Source: Aricia agestis (lineage: Eukaryota > Arthropoda > Insecta > Lepidoptera > Lycaenidae). From it: DNA of 64,000 nt. Below are positions 1 through 12,587 of this stretch, one piece after another (the first letter of the stretch is position 1; each line of letters begins with the position of its first letter). The notes under the pieces were generated by a model. That model saw only the letters and a program-made list of their open reading frames with translations. It was not told the DNA's origin and ran no database searches. Where the stretch lies: positions 10,656,001 through 10,720,000 of the forward strand of contig NC_056412.1 in the NCBI RefSeq assembly GCF_905147365.1, read 5' to 3'. A program made the translations under genes and the position numbers.

Positions 1-600
1 ATTTCAATTTTTTCTGAAGCATTCGAGGTAAATGCTACCAAAAAGTAAGATTTCGCACCAGGTTATACCCTGGATCCGAAGGTACCCAACAGAACTTTTG
101 AATCCTTATAGATACAGGTTCGGGGATTTCGGCGTTGTTTAAATAACTGAAAGCATAAGCCAACACATAAATTTATTTGATCATCATCATCAAAATCATA
201 ATTATGCCATGGGTCATTACATTATGACCCAATTATTGATGCTTTTCGTGATATTTTGCATCGAAGCAGATGTTTTTGATGATTATTTCGATGTTTGTAG
301 ACCGATTTTCAAAATTCTTGTTTTGTTGTATAGGATATAATCTTAATTTTTGTAGAATAATTACGAAAGTGGTGAGCTGATGATGGGATCTATGAGCAAT
401 CGAGGGAAATCCTTGAAATTTATCAAAAGACTCATAGTGGTTAAAATGTTGTTTCTAGTAACTGAAACATATGTTACGAATAAGAGAAAGTTCATACGAA
501 GGTGTCTCTTGGTCTGAAGGCACTGAACAGAACTCCTGAACCTTTAAAGATAAAAGTTTTTAAATTGCAGCATCGCTTACCACAATTTCGCTTACAGTAA
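1..600 (+). repeat. Degenerate interspersed repeat, two tandem units
   Basis: This stretch carries two diverged units of the repeat also found at 48.2-49.2 kb (same orientation) and 39.06-39.77 kb (inverted). Shared markers are a segment reading AATCGAGGGAA (here near 398), a segment with GCATATGCTACCA-like text (here ATGCTACCAAAAAGTAAG near 32), GGATTTCGGCGTTGTTT near 124 and a CATCATCATC run near 182. No coding frame is supported. The family seems prone to tandem doubling, since it is doubled at three separate places in the window. Confidence 0.6.
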
Positions 601-663
601 CATAATGTGAATAGTTAACATTCGTAGTGGTTATTTACGCATAAAGCCTTATCCTGTAGATAA

Positions 664-1079
664 CTAAAAAGAGTGAAATTATTATTTTTAACAAAAAATT
701 AAAACCGACTTCCAAGGTAAAAACTATAATTATTATATTAACTAAAAAGTATTAAATAACTCTTACTCTATAATAGTGCCTTTTTCAGAATTCGTCTACA
801 ACTCAACTATTTCTGTACATACTACAGTCTTCATTACTTTGAAGTCGGTACCAGTCCCAAAAGCTTCAGATATTCTGACATTGACTGAACTCACGATAAA
901 ATTAGCTGGTACCGACATCAAATAATGAAGACTGTAGTATGTACAGAAATAGTTGAGATGTAGACGAATTCTGAAAAAGGCACTATTATAGAGTAAGAGT
1001 TATTTAATACTTTTTAGTTCATATAATTATAGTTTTTACCTTGGAAGTCGGTTTTAATTTTTTGTTAAAAATAATAATT
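664..1079. mobile_element. Long foldback MITE, copy A
   Basis: The left arm (about 664-854) and right arm (about 906-1079) are near-perfect reverse complements separated by about 50 bases. The outer arms read towards ...AAAACCGACTTCC and GGAAGTCGGTTTTAA. A second copy of the same design lies at 38217-38629. There is no coding capacity, so this is a non-autonomous foldback element; the superfamily is not clear. Confidence 0.8.
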
Positions 1080-1576
1080 CCTGAATATCTATATCTACGG
1101 CCACTAATACAATGTCCCTATGTTTTCTTTTTTTTATAATTTAATTATTAAATAAGATATGAACGTTCAAAAACCCAAAAAAATGGCCAGATTTTTCGCT
1201 GTGTTCAAACATCCAGAAAACAGATTTGGCTAGGTTATACAAAAAATAATGAAACATAGGAACACAGCTCAAGCTTTTCTTTAATCTTTAATGAAAAAGG
1301 TAAGTACCTTTTTCATTTTATTTAAGTACCTTTACCTTTTTGATTTAAGTAAATCGGTTAAGTTTTGGAGAAGGAATCAGGGGACAACGAATCGTTGATT
1401 TTCTGCAGTTGTCTCTATCGCGTTCTGCGGTATAGGCTTGAGGTAAGGGAGACAGCTATAGATATTACACGTACTTTTTTTTCATTTCTCTAGCCCCTGG
1501 TGTATCCTCTTAACAAATACCACCTACTATTGCCATCAATTACAACTACATTATTCTGCTCTATATTGTTGCAGAT

Positions 1577-2063
1577 GTACCATCGAGGAAATAGATTCAT
1601 AGGCAGATTGCGGGTCTACGTGCTTTGGTCGGGTTTTGTCAATCCAATGTTAATCGTGATCTATTTATTTTTTTAAGAAATATGGGGCAAACGAGCAAAC
1701 GGGTCACCTGATGGAAAGCAACTTCCGTCGCCCATGGACACTCGCAGCATCAGAAGAGCTGCAGGTGTGTTGCCTGTCTTTTAAGAGGGAATAGGGTAAC
1801 AGGGGAGGGTAGGTATGGGAAGGGAAGGGAATAGGAGAGGATAGGGAAGGGAATTGAGCCTCCGGTAAACTCACTCACTCGGCGAAACACAGCGCAAGCG
1901 CTGTTTCACGCCGGTTTTCTGTTAGAACGTGGTATTTCTCCGGTCGAGCCGGGCCATTCGTGTCGAAGCATGGCTCTCCCTCGTATATTGGCTGGATTTG
2001 ACATAAAGCGAGCAAATTACGTAGGTTAATCATCTGCCTATGAATCAACTTCTTTGATAGTAC
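1577..2063. mobile_element. CATAGGCAG-type MITE split by a nested repeat
   Basis: The left terminus GTACCATCGAGGAAATAGAT and the right terminus ...CTTCTTTGATAGTAC are inverted relative to each other, followed inward by CATAGGCAG and CTGCCTATG. Related copies occur at 3536-3647, 25145-25273, 60508-60664 and 61573-61879. This copy is longer than its relatives because another repeat (about 1663-1990) is inserted in it. Confidence 0.7.
1663..1990 (+). repeat. GGGGCAAACGAGCAAACGGG interspersed repeat (nested)
   Basis: It begins GGGGCAAACGAGCAAACGGG and runs through a purine-rich GGGAAGGG section to CGGGCCATTCGTGTCGAAGC. A nearly full copy lies inverted at 37084-37390 and a short fragment at 17535-17645. 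Its position inside the CATAGGCAG MITE makes it the younger insertion. The class is uncertain (SINE or LINE tail). Confidence 0.7.
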
Positions 2064-3535
2064 TTTACTCTTTGCAGAATCTGAGTAAATACTCTTTGCA
2101 GAATCTGAGTAAATTCTTTTTAATCCTGCTTTTGACTACAAACTCTTCGATAAAATTCGATAAAATCAGGGACTGCGAATCGCGGTCACTACCTGAGTGG
2201 ATGCCAATTCAGTTTTTGATCATTACACTTCCTGCCTTGCTTCGTTGGACTTTGAAATCTTATTATGCCAAATTATGCCTTATTATGCATAATATTTTTG
2301 TATTGTCGTATACACTATACACTGTAACATTTACTTATTGTGGAATGTCGATTGTTTTGTATACTATCTGCAATCTTGTACTAGTACGTTAAATGTATTT
2401 ATTTTTGTCTTTTAATTGTATTATTCTTGTGGTGTAATGGTCAAAAAAGGGGAATAAACGTTTATTTATTTATTTATTATTTATTCAAAATCAAAGAATC
2501 CAGGACAGCTTACAGCTGCCCAGCTAGTACAAGTAAATATGATTCTTGTAAAATGTCACACCAACAACAACGTAGCACTATAGTACCCAGCACTGTAGCA
2601 CGGAGCACTATAATTTTAGTACCCAGTACTTTAGCACTTTGAAACATACCTAATACCTATATCAAAGAAAGGGGCTTGAAAAGTTGAACATTTTATTGTA
2701 TAACGAAAAATCTTTAAACCATGGCAGAAAAAAGGTTACGAGGGTAAAAATTAGAAAAAAACACCCTGTATTTCGAAATTTAAAAAAATTGTCATAAAGT
2801 GCCTTGTATGCAGTACGTGTATGGTGTATACTATAACTATATTCATATAATTTGAATATACTTACTTAATTTGTTTTACTGTTTGTTAGTAGACTATGAC
2901 CTGAATCTAGTACAAAGAACAAAGCTGTATTAAAATATGTATCGGTGTACATAAAAATAATCTGTTTATTAAATATTCTCGTAACAAGATGGAGCCTCCA
3001 TCATTAGTCATAATTAACTTGCAATCCACGAATATGAACACCTCAATGATCGATCACTGTTTGGACATATTAATTGTTCGTATTGACCTACGTATTGATG
3101 TTGTTAATCAGTCTGTCAATTCGTTATCCGTAATGAGGCACTAATAAAAAGCTTCGGCTATTCGAAGAAAAACTCGCGAACTGAGGGCTCCGTATCTTTG
3201 GGTGAAGCCAAACGAACCTAATTTTGTGAGTCGTGAGTCGCAGAATTTCATCAATTTCATTCAAGATCATAACTTACAAAATTATTAAACTCGTGTGAAT
3301 AAAGTAGGAATTTCCTATGAAACCGAATGCAGCAGAATTTCTGGTAACCGAAATTCTACAAAATTACGCTCGTTTGAGAAAATACACCGTAGATTTCTTT
3401 CAAAGATGTTGTTTCTGTCCAATACTTCAGAATGTCCCTTGACAGACAACCAAAACTCTAATAAGATATTAACTGTGTAATGTTAATTTGTATCTGTTGT
3501 TAATTATTATTAATATATAAGTGGCAACAGAATAA
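2064..3535. other. Gene-free AT-rich stretch
   Basis: Open frames here are short and do not resemble any family I recognise. A 20-plus-base direct duplication containing TTTGCAGAATCTGAGTAAAT occurs at about 2074-2121. A run of TTTA units at 2459-2485 after a GGAATAAACG motif looks like the 3' tail of an old non-LTR element. Confidence 0.4.
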
Positions 3536-3647
3536 TTATCAAAGAAATTGAATTATAGGCAAATGACGGACCGGGTTTGATTGGGTTATATCAACCTCGG
3601 GCCAAACAACATAGGTCCGCCATCTGCCTATGAATCTCTTTAGATAC
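3536..3647. mobile_element. CATAGGCAG-type MITE, short copy
   Basis: The inverted ends TATAGGCAAATGACGGACC and GGTCCGCCATCTGCCTATG bracket a core of under 60 bases. It belongs to the family listed at 1577-2063. Confidence 0.65.
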
Positions 3648-4007
3648 ATCTATGAAACGTTAAATTCCACAGTTAATGGTACAGTTCCAGCCAGCTAGAT
3701 AATAAACAGACAAACACGAACAAGAACAGTTGGATCAGTACCGTTCTTATGCTTCTGCATTGTAAATCCTAAAATACTTACTAGGTGCATCTCTACATAT
3801 CTACCTACTACATATCCCCATATAGTAACATAATAATATATTATGCAGTATTATCTGACGTTCATATCAGCCCATTCTGTTCTCTATATTCATGTCTATA
3901 ATGGGCGGTGTACGAGATAGTGTCAGGTGTCTTACGTCAATCTTCACGCTCAGAATATTTTACTTTTTAACTTTTTATTTACATTAGATTTTGATAATTT
4001 AGATTAA

Positions 4008-4147
4008 GTCCCAATTTCACAAACGTCTGTTAGTGCTAACAGCTTGTTAAAATGTCAAGTCTTCTCTTTCATTCATAAGAAAAACGAAAGAGGTAACGTG
4101 ATACTAATTCGAGCGTTAACTTTAACAGTCCTTGGTGAAATTGGGGC
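4008..4147. mobile_element. 140-bp MITE with TTAA flanks
   Basis: The termini GTCCCAATTTCAC and GTGAAATTGGGGC are inverted repeats, and both sides are flanked by TTAA (4004-4007 and 4148-4151). A TTAA target duplication is the signature of piggyBac-type transposases, so this may be mobilised by one, although the terminal bases are not the classical CCC. It has no coding capacity. Confidence 0.7.
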
Positions 4148-4928
4148 TTAATAGTTGTAGGTTAACAAAAATAGAGTAATAAAATTATAAAATGACGAAT
4201 ATAATCATATTTGCATGTAACAAAACATTACGCAAGAAAAAACACAAACTCAGAGATTTTAATGGTTACAATTAAAATAGTTGAAGGTAATCTTATTGCA
4301 ATTTGTAATAAATAAAATAATTATGAATTATTTGCTAACTTAAATATCTAATAAAAATAATGCATCAGAAAATACAAAGCTTAAAGCATATAAATGCGAT
4401 GTAAAAGTTGAAATAAAAAGCCAAAGAAAAGATAATTCTAGTTTAATGTTAGGAATGGACTCGGCAGATATTTGGAAAATCACTGATAAAATGCACCAAT
4501 TACACTTTGATACATCAATTCAACAGTCAACTAACTGCCTGTGTTATTAAATAAATGAAATTAATATTAATATTTACAGTATTGTTATCATAAGGTTGAT
4601 TAAAATCTTTGAATATTCTCTTTCTCCCTTGAATTTCTATTTATGTTCAGCATGACACGTTGACCCAAATGACACATTATTGTAATAAAAACGGCGCTAT
4701 AAATGCGCTTTAATATTTTTATAACGCGAAACTGAAACCACTGTAGATACTAGATACTATTGTCTGCTTCAAAACGTTATTTCATTGTGAAATATTTTGT
4801 ATCACTATAATATTGTTATTTTTTGTATCATTAAAATATAACAGGAGTACTTTGATTTAAAGTATAAAAGTACCTACGTAATTATCTGCTTGACTTCAAA
4901 AATACACCTACGGGGTTGGTTCAGAAAT

Positions 4929-5063
4929 CAGACCGCAACGCGACGTGTAGATGCATTTCTAAATTTGTACTGAATTGACAGATTGGCATGTCGCCTCGCG
5001 CAATTGAAATCTTTCAATTCAATAAAAATTTAGAAATGTATCTACGCGTCGCGTTGCGGTCTG
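4929..5063. mobile_element. Foldback MITE, 36-bp arms
   Basis: Left arm 4929-4964 begins CAGACCGCAACGCGACG; right arm 5028-5063 ends CGTCGCGTTGCGGTCTG. They differ at only a few positions around a 63-base loop. CpG-rich ends in an AT-rich setting make it stand out. Confidence 0.75.
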
Positions 5064-5069
5064 AATAAT

Positions 5070-7645
5070 TAACCCTAAAGAAGCTCCTTGGTCACTATAA
5101 ATTTTTTTTTGAATTGGTCACTATGAATTTGAATTTTAAAGTGTTCTGAGGAGACACATTAATTATTCCTATCGTTGACCTCTTTTGTTCTATATTTTCT
5201 GAGCCTGTTACTAAGCTTGATATATTATTCGCAGAACTATACTACGATTCAGCTATTTTAATCCAACATCAATATAGCAGAGATCCAGTTTGAATCCTAT
5301 CCACGGAGTTAAAACATAGACCATGCATAGATCCTATCAAACAACAAAACAGTATTTTCAGAAAGGGCAAAAGGGATTTCTTAATTTTGTCGAAGCAACA
5401 CTTTTGATATATTTTATGATGATGATTGATGAGTAAGCTTTTTGTATTTTATATATAATTTATATTTATATGAAGATGTTAATAGTATTTAGAAAAAATC
5501 AGTTTGAACTTTAATAATTTATGTTTACCGCTATGTTTTTTAAATAAAAATAAATAGTATCAAAATTGTATTTATGTTGAACGATTGAATTCTAAAGTCT
5601 AAAACGAATAAACGGAGCGGAGTCTGCCCTCAATATCTAATTCAGAACCAATTGCCCCAGCTACCGTCATCTTATAACACGAGGAGACAGATATAAGCTA
5701 GTTGTATCGCTAATAAATCAACATAACTACATCTTACAGGATGCTACAGCCTACAATAAGACTTAAATAGATACAAGCATGTTACTGCGTTTAGATCATG
5801 TTTCGAGTTTAGACACCTCTCTGTGTATGGACGTTTTTGCTGCACTTACAAAATTGCGTAAAGATTTTTTAGTATTCCCGTTTTTAAATGCTTCGTCATT
5901 TTTGGTGCTATATATGTTAATGAAACTGCAGGCAAATACTATTTCCTGAATAATAGTCCAGATTCTATAATCTACACAATATTTCGATTCATATTAATAA
6001 TACATATTATTATAACACGTCTAACCGAGAGACATTTAATTATGATTAACCTTCAATTTAATGAAGAGTTTGACAGATAATGTATGGGGCTCAAAGAATT
6101 AATTACATTTAAGTAATTAATCTTCCACTCTCAGTGTGGCAGTAAGGACATTACAGTCCACGGATTTAAGCCTGTCAGGCTAGGAAAATGACTACACTGT
6201 ACTCGGCGAAACATGGCGGTAGCAGTTATTGGCCTTTTTATTCTATGCGCTAAATGAAAATTGACCTCTTATAAAGACACAGATTATTACAGATTCATCG
6301 GAAAACCTCTTAGTAACTCTTAGAATGATAATCTCCAACTTTTTATGAGTTCAAAGTGATATGCTTTATATTCCGTTCACATACCACGTATCGATCATCG
6401 AGTATGCATAAAAATACGATATTGCCCTTCGACTAAGAACATCTGTCACTTCATTGTCAATCGCGGTTTATAGGTATAGAAAATGACAAGTTTTTTGACA
6501 GGAAGTCAATGACCGCTACTTTCTCGATTCCCCGAGTACACCTTAGAATAGCTCGGAACTTGAGATTTCTGAGCATTGTTTGAATTTTTGATCGTTTGTT
6601 TCCTATAGGCTATAAGTATTGAAGGAAAATAGACCGTGGGATACAAATACCGGTTAGCAGTTTATTTAGTTTGTTGTTATAATTTGATCCTTGTGACTTT
6701 GGCATAAGGGTCTGTCAGAGGGGAAATAACTCCGAACGGCTGGTCCTGACCAGCGCCTGTTCGGATATTATCAACGATCAGCGCTGTCAGTATAATTGCA
6801 TACTTAGAATGTAACATAGCATAAATAATCTACAGTAGAACATCCTCATACAAGATAACTACCCACTGAATCGAGAGCACTAACATAATATTAGCGTGAA
6901 TTCAGCTTAAAGTTGAAGTAGCAATTTAACGTGCCATTAAGCATTCTCATAGCGTTTATATATGTATTATGTATATAGCCATTTTATGCTATCTTAGATG
7001 TCGAAAACGTGTAAAACTTTCGCTGAGTATACAATTGTGTTTCACTTTTCAAAACATTTTCCAAAAGTCTCAAAATCCCAGTTCTGAAAGAGTCCAATCG
7101 TAAAATTCCCGGTTTCAAAATCAGAACCGGTTCTCCATAGCGTTGAGCAAGTTTGATTTCACACGGCTAGGCTAAGATGTTTTAAAAGTTACGCCGTTAG
7201 AGTAACTTAGCCGCAATGGCTAGGTTACTCTACTAGAAGACAATTATACTGTAAATGTGACGTCACTTCGTGCGACCACACAGCACTTGCGGTCACCATT
7301 GTTATCACAGGCTCCAGTTACTTGCATTTACAACATTTATTTTACATGTTTACAGACGTGTGCCACCCACAAAGTAAATACGTTACAAGCAAAACATTGC
7401 ACTAACTACCTCTATTACTCCGGCATTTGAAGATACAAAGTGTTGCTCTTGTAATACAGATCGGCGTGGTGGCTAGGAAAATATTTATTCTGTAAATACT
7501 AGAAATTGTCTAAAAGACCGTAGGATTTCGGTTAGTTATAGTTTGTTTTTCCTTACCTGAAGTTGTCTTGTTTTTTCAGTGGAGAAGTAGGTACTAGGTA
7601 CATAATATTACGAGGTCTTGTTTTCTCAGTGGAGTAGTAATTACT
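5070..7645. other. Gene-free stretch
   Basis: I see no supported exon, RNA gene or recognisable transposon here. Composition is AT-rich throughout. An inverted motif CCGAACGGCTGGTCCTGACC...CAGCGCCTGTTCGG near 6734-6765 is the only local structure noticed. Confidence 0.35.
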
Positions 7646-7649
7646 TACA

Positions 7650-7800
7650 TTATATTTCTTCGCTTCATTCTTCGATATATAATTAACCAAAGTAGTGCTT
7701 TGCATCCCGCTAGGCAATACGCGTTTTTTTTCTTTAGAGTATGTGGGTACTCGACAAAAATATCTCGTCTGGTCACTCGCTCGTCAGCGCCCTCATTCTT
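7650..7800 (-). repeat. Partial copy of the 12.6-13.0 kb foldback element
   Basis: The text from ATATTTCTTCGCTTCATTC through CGACAAAAATATCTCG and TCACTCGCTCGTCAGCGCCC is the reverse complement of about 12600-12620 plus 12795-12920. Only one arm and the core are present, so it is a truncated copy in opposite orientation. Confidence 0.65.
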
Positions 7801-8041
7801 TGTTAACGCGAGGCAACGCGAACACGTTTACTAAGTAACCATGCTAAAGGACAGCGCTCAGAAGAAAATTGGTTATTATTATTAAGATGATTGAGTCAGT
7901 GTTATAAGTAACTAAAGTCAGTGTTATTTTATCATGTAACAAGAAAATACATGTAAGTACTATTAAATACTTAAATAAACGGCAGGCACTACCGAGGCCT
8001 AGACGAGCCAATTATATTCAATACTAATCGGCATGTAATAC

Positions 8042-8960
8042 GACCGCGAGTCAATTAAACGTACAATGTGTTTGGACTGCGAGTCTTTATCACAATCTAT
8101 AATATTATGTATGCTTTATCTGTTCTATAAATAGAATTACAGAACTATATGTTTTCCGGATTGGGGGAAACAACTGCAGGTGATTACTGCAATCATTTTA
8201 TTAACCGGCATGTACTGCGACTGTGAGTCAATAAGTACAGTGTGTTTGGACCGCGAGACTATTTACACAATCTATATTCTATATGCATCGGAATTGATTG
8301 CGGATCTCTGACGATGTTTTACCTATTCTATAAATAGAACTATATGTTTGCCCGATTGGGGTAAATAACTGCAAGTAAATTACTGCAAGTGTTTAATTAT
8401 ATTAAGTTATTTTATAAACTGCCATAATGTGTGGATTGACTGCGGGTCTCTAAACACAATTTATATGCATCGGAATTGACTGCGAGTCTCTGACGATGTT
8501 TTATCTGTTATATAAATAGAACTATGCGTTGGCTGGTTTGAGGGTTAACAGCGAGTTATTTTATAAACCGCCATAATGTGTGGATTGACCGCGAGTCTCT
8601 AAACACATTCCTTATGCATCGGAATTGACTGCGGGTCTCTGACGATGTTTTATCTAAAAATAGAAGTATAATATGTTGGCTGGTTTACGAGGGTTAACTG
8701 AGAGTTAATTACTATTTTAAATCAACATAATGTATGGATTGACTACGAGTCTCCGACAATGTTTAAAAATAAAAATTAGCAACTACCGCGCATTTTCCCG
8801 CGCTCTTAGTTTTATAAATAGAACTAAATATCTTTGCCGTTTTATAGAGAACAGCTATTTTGAGCTAATAACTAGATTGACTACGAGTCTCATCAGTTAA
8901 CAAACAATGCGCGTCCCGCGCGATTCTTTTATTCTAAATATAGAACTACGATTATAATTT
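8042..8960. repeat. Degenerate tandem array, unit about 140-190 bp
   Basis: Two markers recur in order. One is a 12-mer like GACTGCGAGTCT (8042, 8075, 8219, 8249, 8296, 8438, 8478, 8587, 8627, 8741, 8879). The other is a TATA-like TCTATAAATAGAAC (about 8124, 8327, 8510, 8812, with a weaker form near 8932). Spacing between units is uneven, which fits an old array. It lies about 1.4 kb upstream of a DIRS-like reverse transcriptase fragment and could be that element's 5' repeat region, or an independent satellite. Confidence 0.65.
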
Positions 8961-9049
8961 ATTATGTCTGCCGGTATATAATTATTAAATAAGTTTTGCA
9001 CCAATGTTGGGACTCGGGATACACCGCGAGTGTATAACGAAACCTACTT

Positions 9050-9930
9050 AATATCTACGTAACGTGATAGTTACTACCCTCAATATTTTTTGTAACATAT
9101 TTTATCGACAAATAAGTCGATTATAACAAGCAATTAAGCTACCGCAATATTTATATTTTTGAGGTCACTAAGACCAGACAATCGGGGAAATATAGCTAGA
9201 AGCGACCGATATACGGGTCGATCAGGTTATGAATGAACCCTAAGCTTTCCCACTCCTAAACCAGGTGGATTCGGAGTACCGACACCGATAGAATCGGACC
9301 AGATCCGGATAGATCCAGGGCTCCTACTGACATTAGGTGAACCCTCGTTGAATTCGCCAGATTATGGTTTTAAATGACCCCAAAAACAATTAAGATAAGC
9401 TACTGCTTATAAAATATTCCTGATAATAAGTGTTGCAGATCGATTCCATTTCGATCGATTATTAATAATATCATTAAAAAGATTTCACCTGACAAAGTGT
9501 CGATATTATCAGACTTATCAACAGTATCTGACTTATCTCGATATTAATTATTATCAGACTTATCAGATAAAATATTATCAGACAAGACAACTTCGTAAAG
9601 GAAACCTATAACACTCAGACTCGATAAGTCTTGTCTCAATATCAGACCGAGATTATTATGCTTTCGCTGGATAATTCCAGTATTTGTTCTCAGAGACATA
9701 CTAGAACATCCCATCAATCGGGTATCTTTTGGGCTCTGACAAACCCTTCCCGCTACCCGTCAAAGGGGGGGGGGGGGGGAACTGGTAACCGTCGGCTGGC
9801 GCCGCTAGTACTGTACCGCTACAAAACCTTCGAGTTCGAAGAGCGTTGAGTCGACTAAACGCTCAACACCGCAGCAGTAGTGCTGACAGTTATTTTTATA
9901 TATATATGTTTTACTATTATGATTATTGTG
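9050..9930. other. Unassigned stretch with TATC/GATA-rich and poly-G segments
   Basis: No gene is supported. About 9490-9640 is rich in short repeats of CAGACTTATC type, and 9767-9779 is a run of G. A frame open from 9631 to 9849 crosses the poly-G run and resembles no family. Confidence 0.35.
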
Positions 9931-9939
9931 GGCTTAATA

Positions 9940-10228
9940 CAGCTATCCCCAACCAGCAGCCCGCGGGCTGCATGCGGGCCGCCGCGCCGGGACTTTATTT
10001 GTAGCCCGCGTGATGTTAAACCATTTTAAAATTCACGCCCACCGGAAAAATCAAAGTCAACGTGAAAGTCTTTCACTAAAATCACATACACACACAGTAA
10101 ATCGTTAATTTAGAAAAACGTTATTTTTAAACCTAAAAATATTTGTTGCGGCCCGCATGTGAAAAAATAAATAAATTAGGGAACTTCGTTCCAAAATAAA
10201 AAAATAAAAAACAGATTGGAGACCACTA
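9940..10228. mobile_element. hAT-type MITE, 289 bp, with 8-bp target duplication
   Basis: It is flanked by perfect GCTTAATA duplications (9932-9939 and 10229-10236). The ends are imperfect inverted repeats (CAGCTATCCCCAACC versus ATTGGAGACCACTA). GC-rich CAGCCCGCGGGCTG near one end is typical of this animal hAT group. No transposase is encoded. Confidence 0.8.
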
Positions 10229-10379
10229 GCTTAATATATTATACATCATGACATCAATAAATTATTAGAATTTAAAACTATATCTTCGTGTACCCCCACC
10301 GAAGGTTACCTTATTTCAAAGATTTTCTTTTCCCCAGAAGCGGCGGAAAATATTGTATTATATTTTAAATACTATTTTT

Positions 10380-10579
10380 GAATTATTTTAAATTTGAAAC
10401 CACTTCGTAAGTTTATTTCGAAATTACATATTAATTTGGAAAATTACTGTACAACTTTAAAGCCAATACCCAAAAGTGGATATCTAGCAAAAATAGATTT
10501 AAAAGCCTACTTCTTGGTTCCTATTAACTCACTAATCCATCGAAAGATTTTTCGAATTTACAAAATTTTAAGGCCGTAA
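10380..10579 (+). pseudogene. DIRS-like reverse transcriptase fragment
   Basis: The frame reads an RT palm segment: a KFISKLHINLENY region followed by LAKIDLKAYFLVPI. In intact elements of the DIRS/PAT group the second part reads like IDLKDAYFLVPI. Here the first catalytic-motif aspartate is kept (ID) but the following D is missing, and the frame decays after HRKIF. The rest of the RT and RNase H are absent, so it is a dead fragment. The tyrosine recombinase fragment at about 12071-12400 may belong to the same old insertion. Confidence 0.6.
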
Positions 10580-10846
10580 GTCTTGACGTACAGACTATCA
10601 GATGCGCTAATATATTTTTTTTTCATAAAAAATATAAAAAGGGAAACCAAACCAAGCGTATGCTTTATTACTACTAGACTTACCACACTTTAACAATATT
10701 AGTGTTCTAGGCGACAATTCTTCAGCGTTAGGCGCCCCTTTTTTGTTTACGTTTGATTGTTAATAGTGCAATGGGTGTATTAAATCCACAACAAATATGT
10801 AAACATTTAAGTCTTAACGTCTATAATATATATTATTATAATATAA

Positions 10847-11190
10847 CTAGCTGTCCCGGCAAATGTTGTTTTGCCATATAAAGTATTTCGCCCATATTAT
10901 TATTTTATTGAAGTGACTAAATAAGTACCTATGCCACCATGGCAAAGTCCATGATTGCTATCCCGTCACACAAACAATGGTCGCCGTCAGTCTCGAGTTG
11001 TAACAATTTACTATTATTTATTCAACAAATTAATACACTTACCAATAATATAAAGAGTGGATGTTGTCCGATTCTCAACCCTAGCCGATATGCTCGCTAA
11101 GATTCACGAAAATCGGTCGAGCCGTTTCAGAAGGGTTCAACCACGCACACGGTGACAGGAGAATTTTATATATTAGATATATTATATAAT
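10847..11190 (-). mobile_element. Helitron-like 3' end and tail
   Basis: Read on the minus strand the element ends GGCAAAACAACATTTGCC, GGGACAG, then CTAG followed by T. A short hairpin (GGCA...TGCC) about 7 bases before CTAG is the Helitron 3' signature. The other end is not defined; the similarity-bearing text extends to about 11190 and includes AATCGGTCGAGCCGTTTC. Confidence 0.55.
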
Positions 11191-12060
11191 AATATATGCC
11201 TATTAAAACGGAATAATTAGAACAGTTAAATCAGTGTACTATTCGTGAGCTAGCTCAACTGATAGGTGTTTTGACACCTTCATATCCTGATTCCTGACTC
11301 CCGCCGCGGAATGCAACTGGTTTTTCAGCGATTAAAATTTTTAATACTAAATAAAATATGCAATGATAAATACGATAACAGAATCACACTTATTTTTGAA
11401 TAATAATTGTTAAAATATTCAGCCTGCAGGTGGACCGAGAACACAATATTCTCAACTTTCAATCATAATAATATTAATATGCAATAATCACATTATCGAC
11501 GACCACAGAGCCGGACCCAGTTAAAGCAGTAGACTCCTTAAAATTTATTCTAAAATACTTTACTTCGACTTAGATTTTAGATAAATACTCTCATCAATCT
11601 TATTAGTTAATAGACTTATTACAGAGATCTTCGTCCGCTCCATCGGAACCTTAGCCAAAGAATTTGACAATGGCTGTAATACAATATCTTCTACAGCCAT
11701 CACTGTGCACTGTCATTGTTTATGAACAATGTTGACATTATTAGTTGGTCACAGATGAATGTGTGAAGCATCTTTCGAAAGAAGCTTTCCGGTAATAAAA
11801 ATCCTAGCTCATACCTGAGTAGTATAGTACCCGGGATCCACTTATAAATTATTTGCTTTTTCTTGCACTCTGTACCTACTGAATACTGGTCATTTACTTA
11901 AAACTTTCTGCCTAATAAATCTCGCCAAAATAAGAATTACGGTTTTAAATAGCGATATCAAAATTTATATTACAAGGACACCAACTCCCGGGCGTGATCG
12001 GATCGGTGATGTTATTAAATTATGTAATTCTTTTTTATTAAAAAAGAAGTTATACTTAAA
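11190..12060. other. Gene-free stretch between DIRS fragments
   Basis: No exon or named repeat recognised. A short inverted pair around 11670-11705 (ACAATGGCTGTAATACAAT and CTACAGCCATC) is the only structure noted. Confidence 0.3.
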
Positions 12061-12070
12061 TTACTACGCC

Positions 12071-12400
12071 GTGCGATGGTTATTCAAGATTATATTAAAT
12101 AGGATAATGCTACAGTACGGGATATTATTGCTAACGTTTAACGCTCTGCACAGAACAGCCACTTCCCAGGTTAGCCGCTGGATAAAGCAGACCGTGCTGT
12201 GCGAGAGCGGCGCGGCGTCGATACGAGCGTCGACACGGGGACTGAGACTCGACACGATTAGTAAGACGACAGTCGACAGGCAGGACTAGCGACTCCAATA
12301 CTTCCGCTATTTCCCTTAGCCATAATTTTATTGACGAACAAAGTTTCGATGAATCAGTTATAATATAATCACCATGATCCCAGTATGTTATCATTTGAAT
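12071..12400 (+). pseudogene. DIRS-like tyrosine recombinase fragment
   Basis: The frame from 12071 contains SQVSRWIKQTV followed by an ST-R segment and LDTISKT. This matches the C-terminal part of DIRS-group tyrosine recombinases (SRWIK, HSTR box, LDTI-KTAGW). A diverged continuation in another frame follows to about 12360. The catalytic HxxR box is degraded (RASTRG in place of HSTRAA) and a stop follows KTTVDRQD, so it cannot be active. Confidence 0.5.
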
Positions 12401-12587
12401 CACAAACCATAGAGGTCTGTTAAGTTTTGTTTCTACTGACTATTATTTTTATTTATGGCCATAATGTTAAATTCTTTCTCGAATATAATGATTGCTATTC
12501 AATTCATAATGTACCAGTACATAATATAATATATGGTATTTTGTAAAAAAAAAAAAAAAAAACCTTTCTTTCGTTACTCTGAAAATC

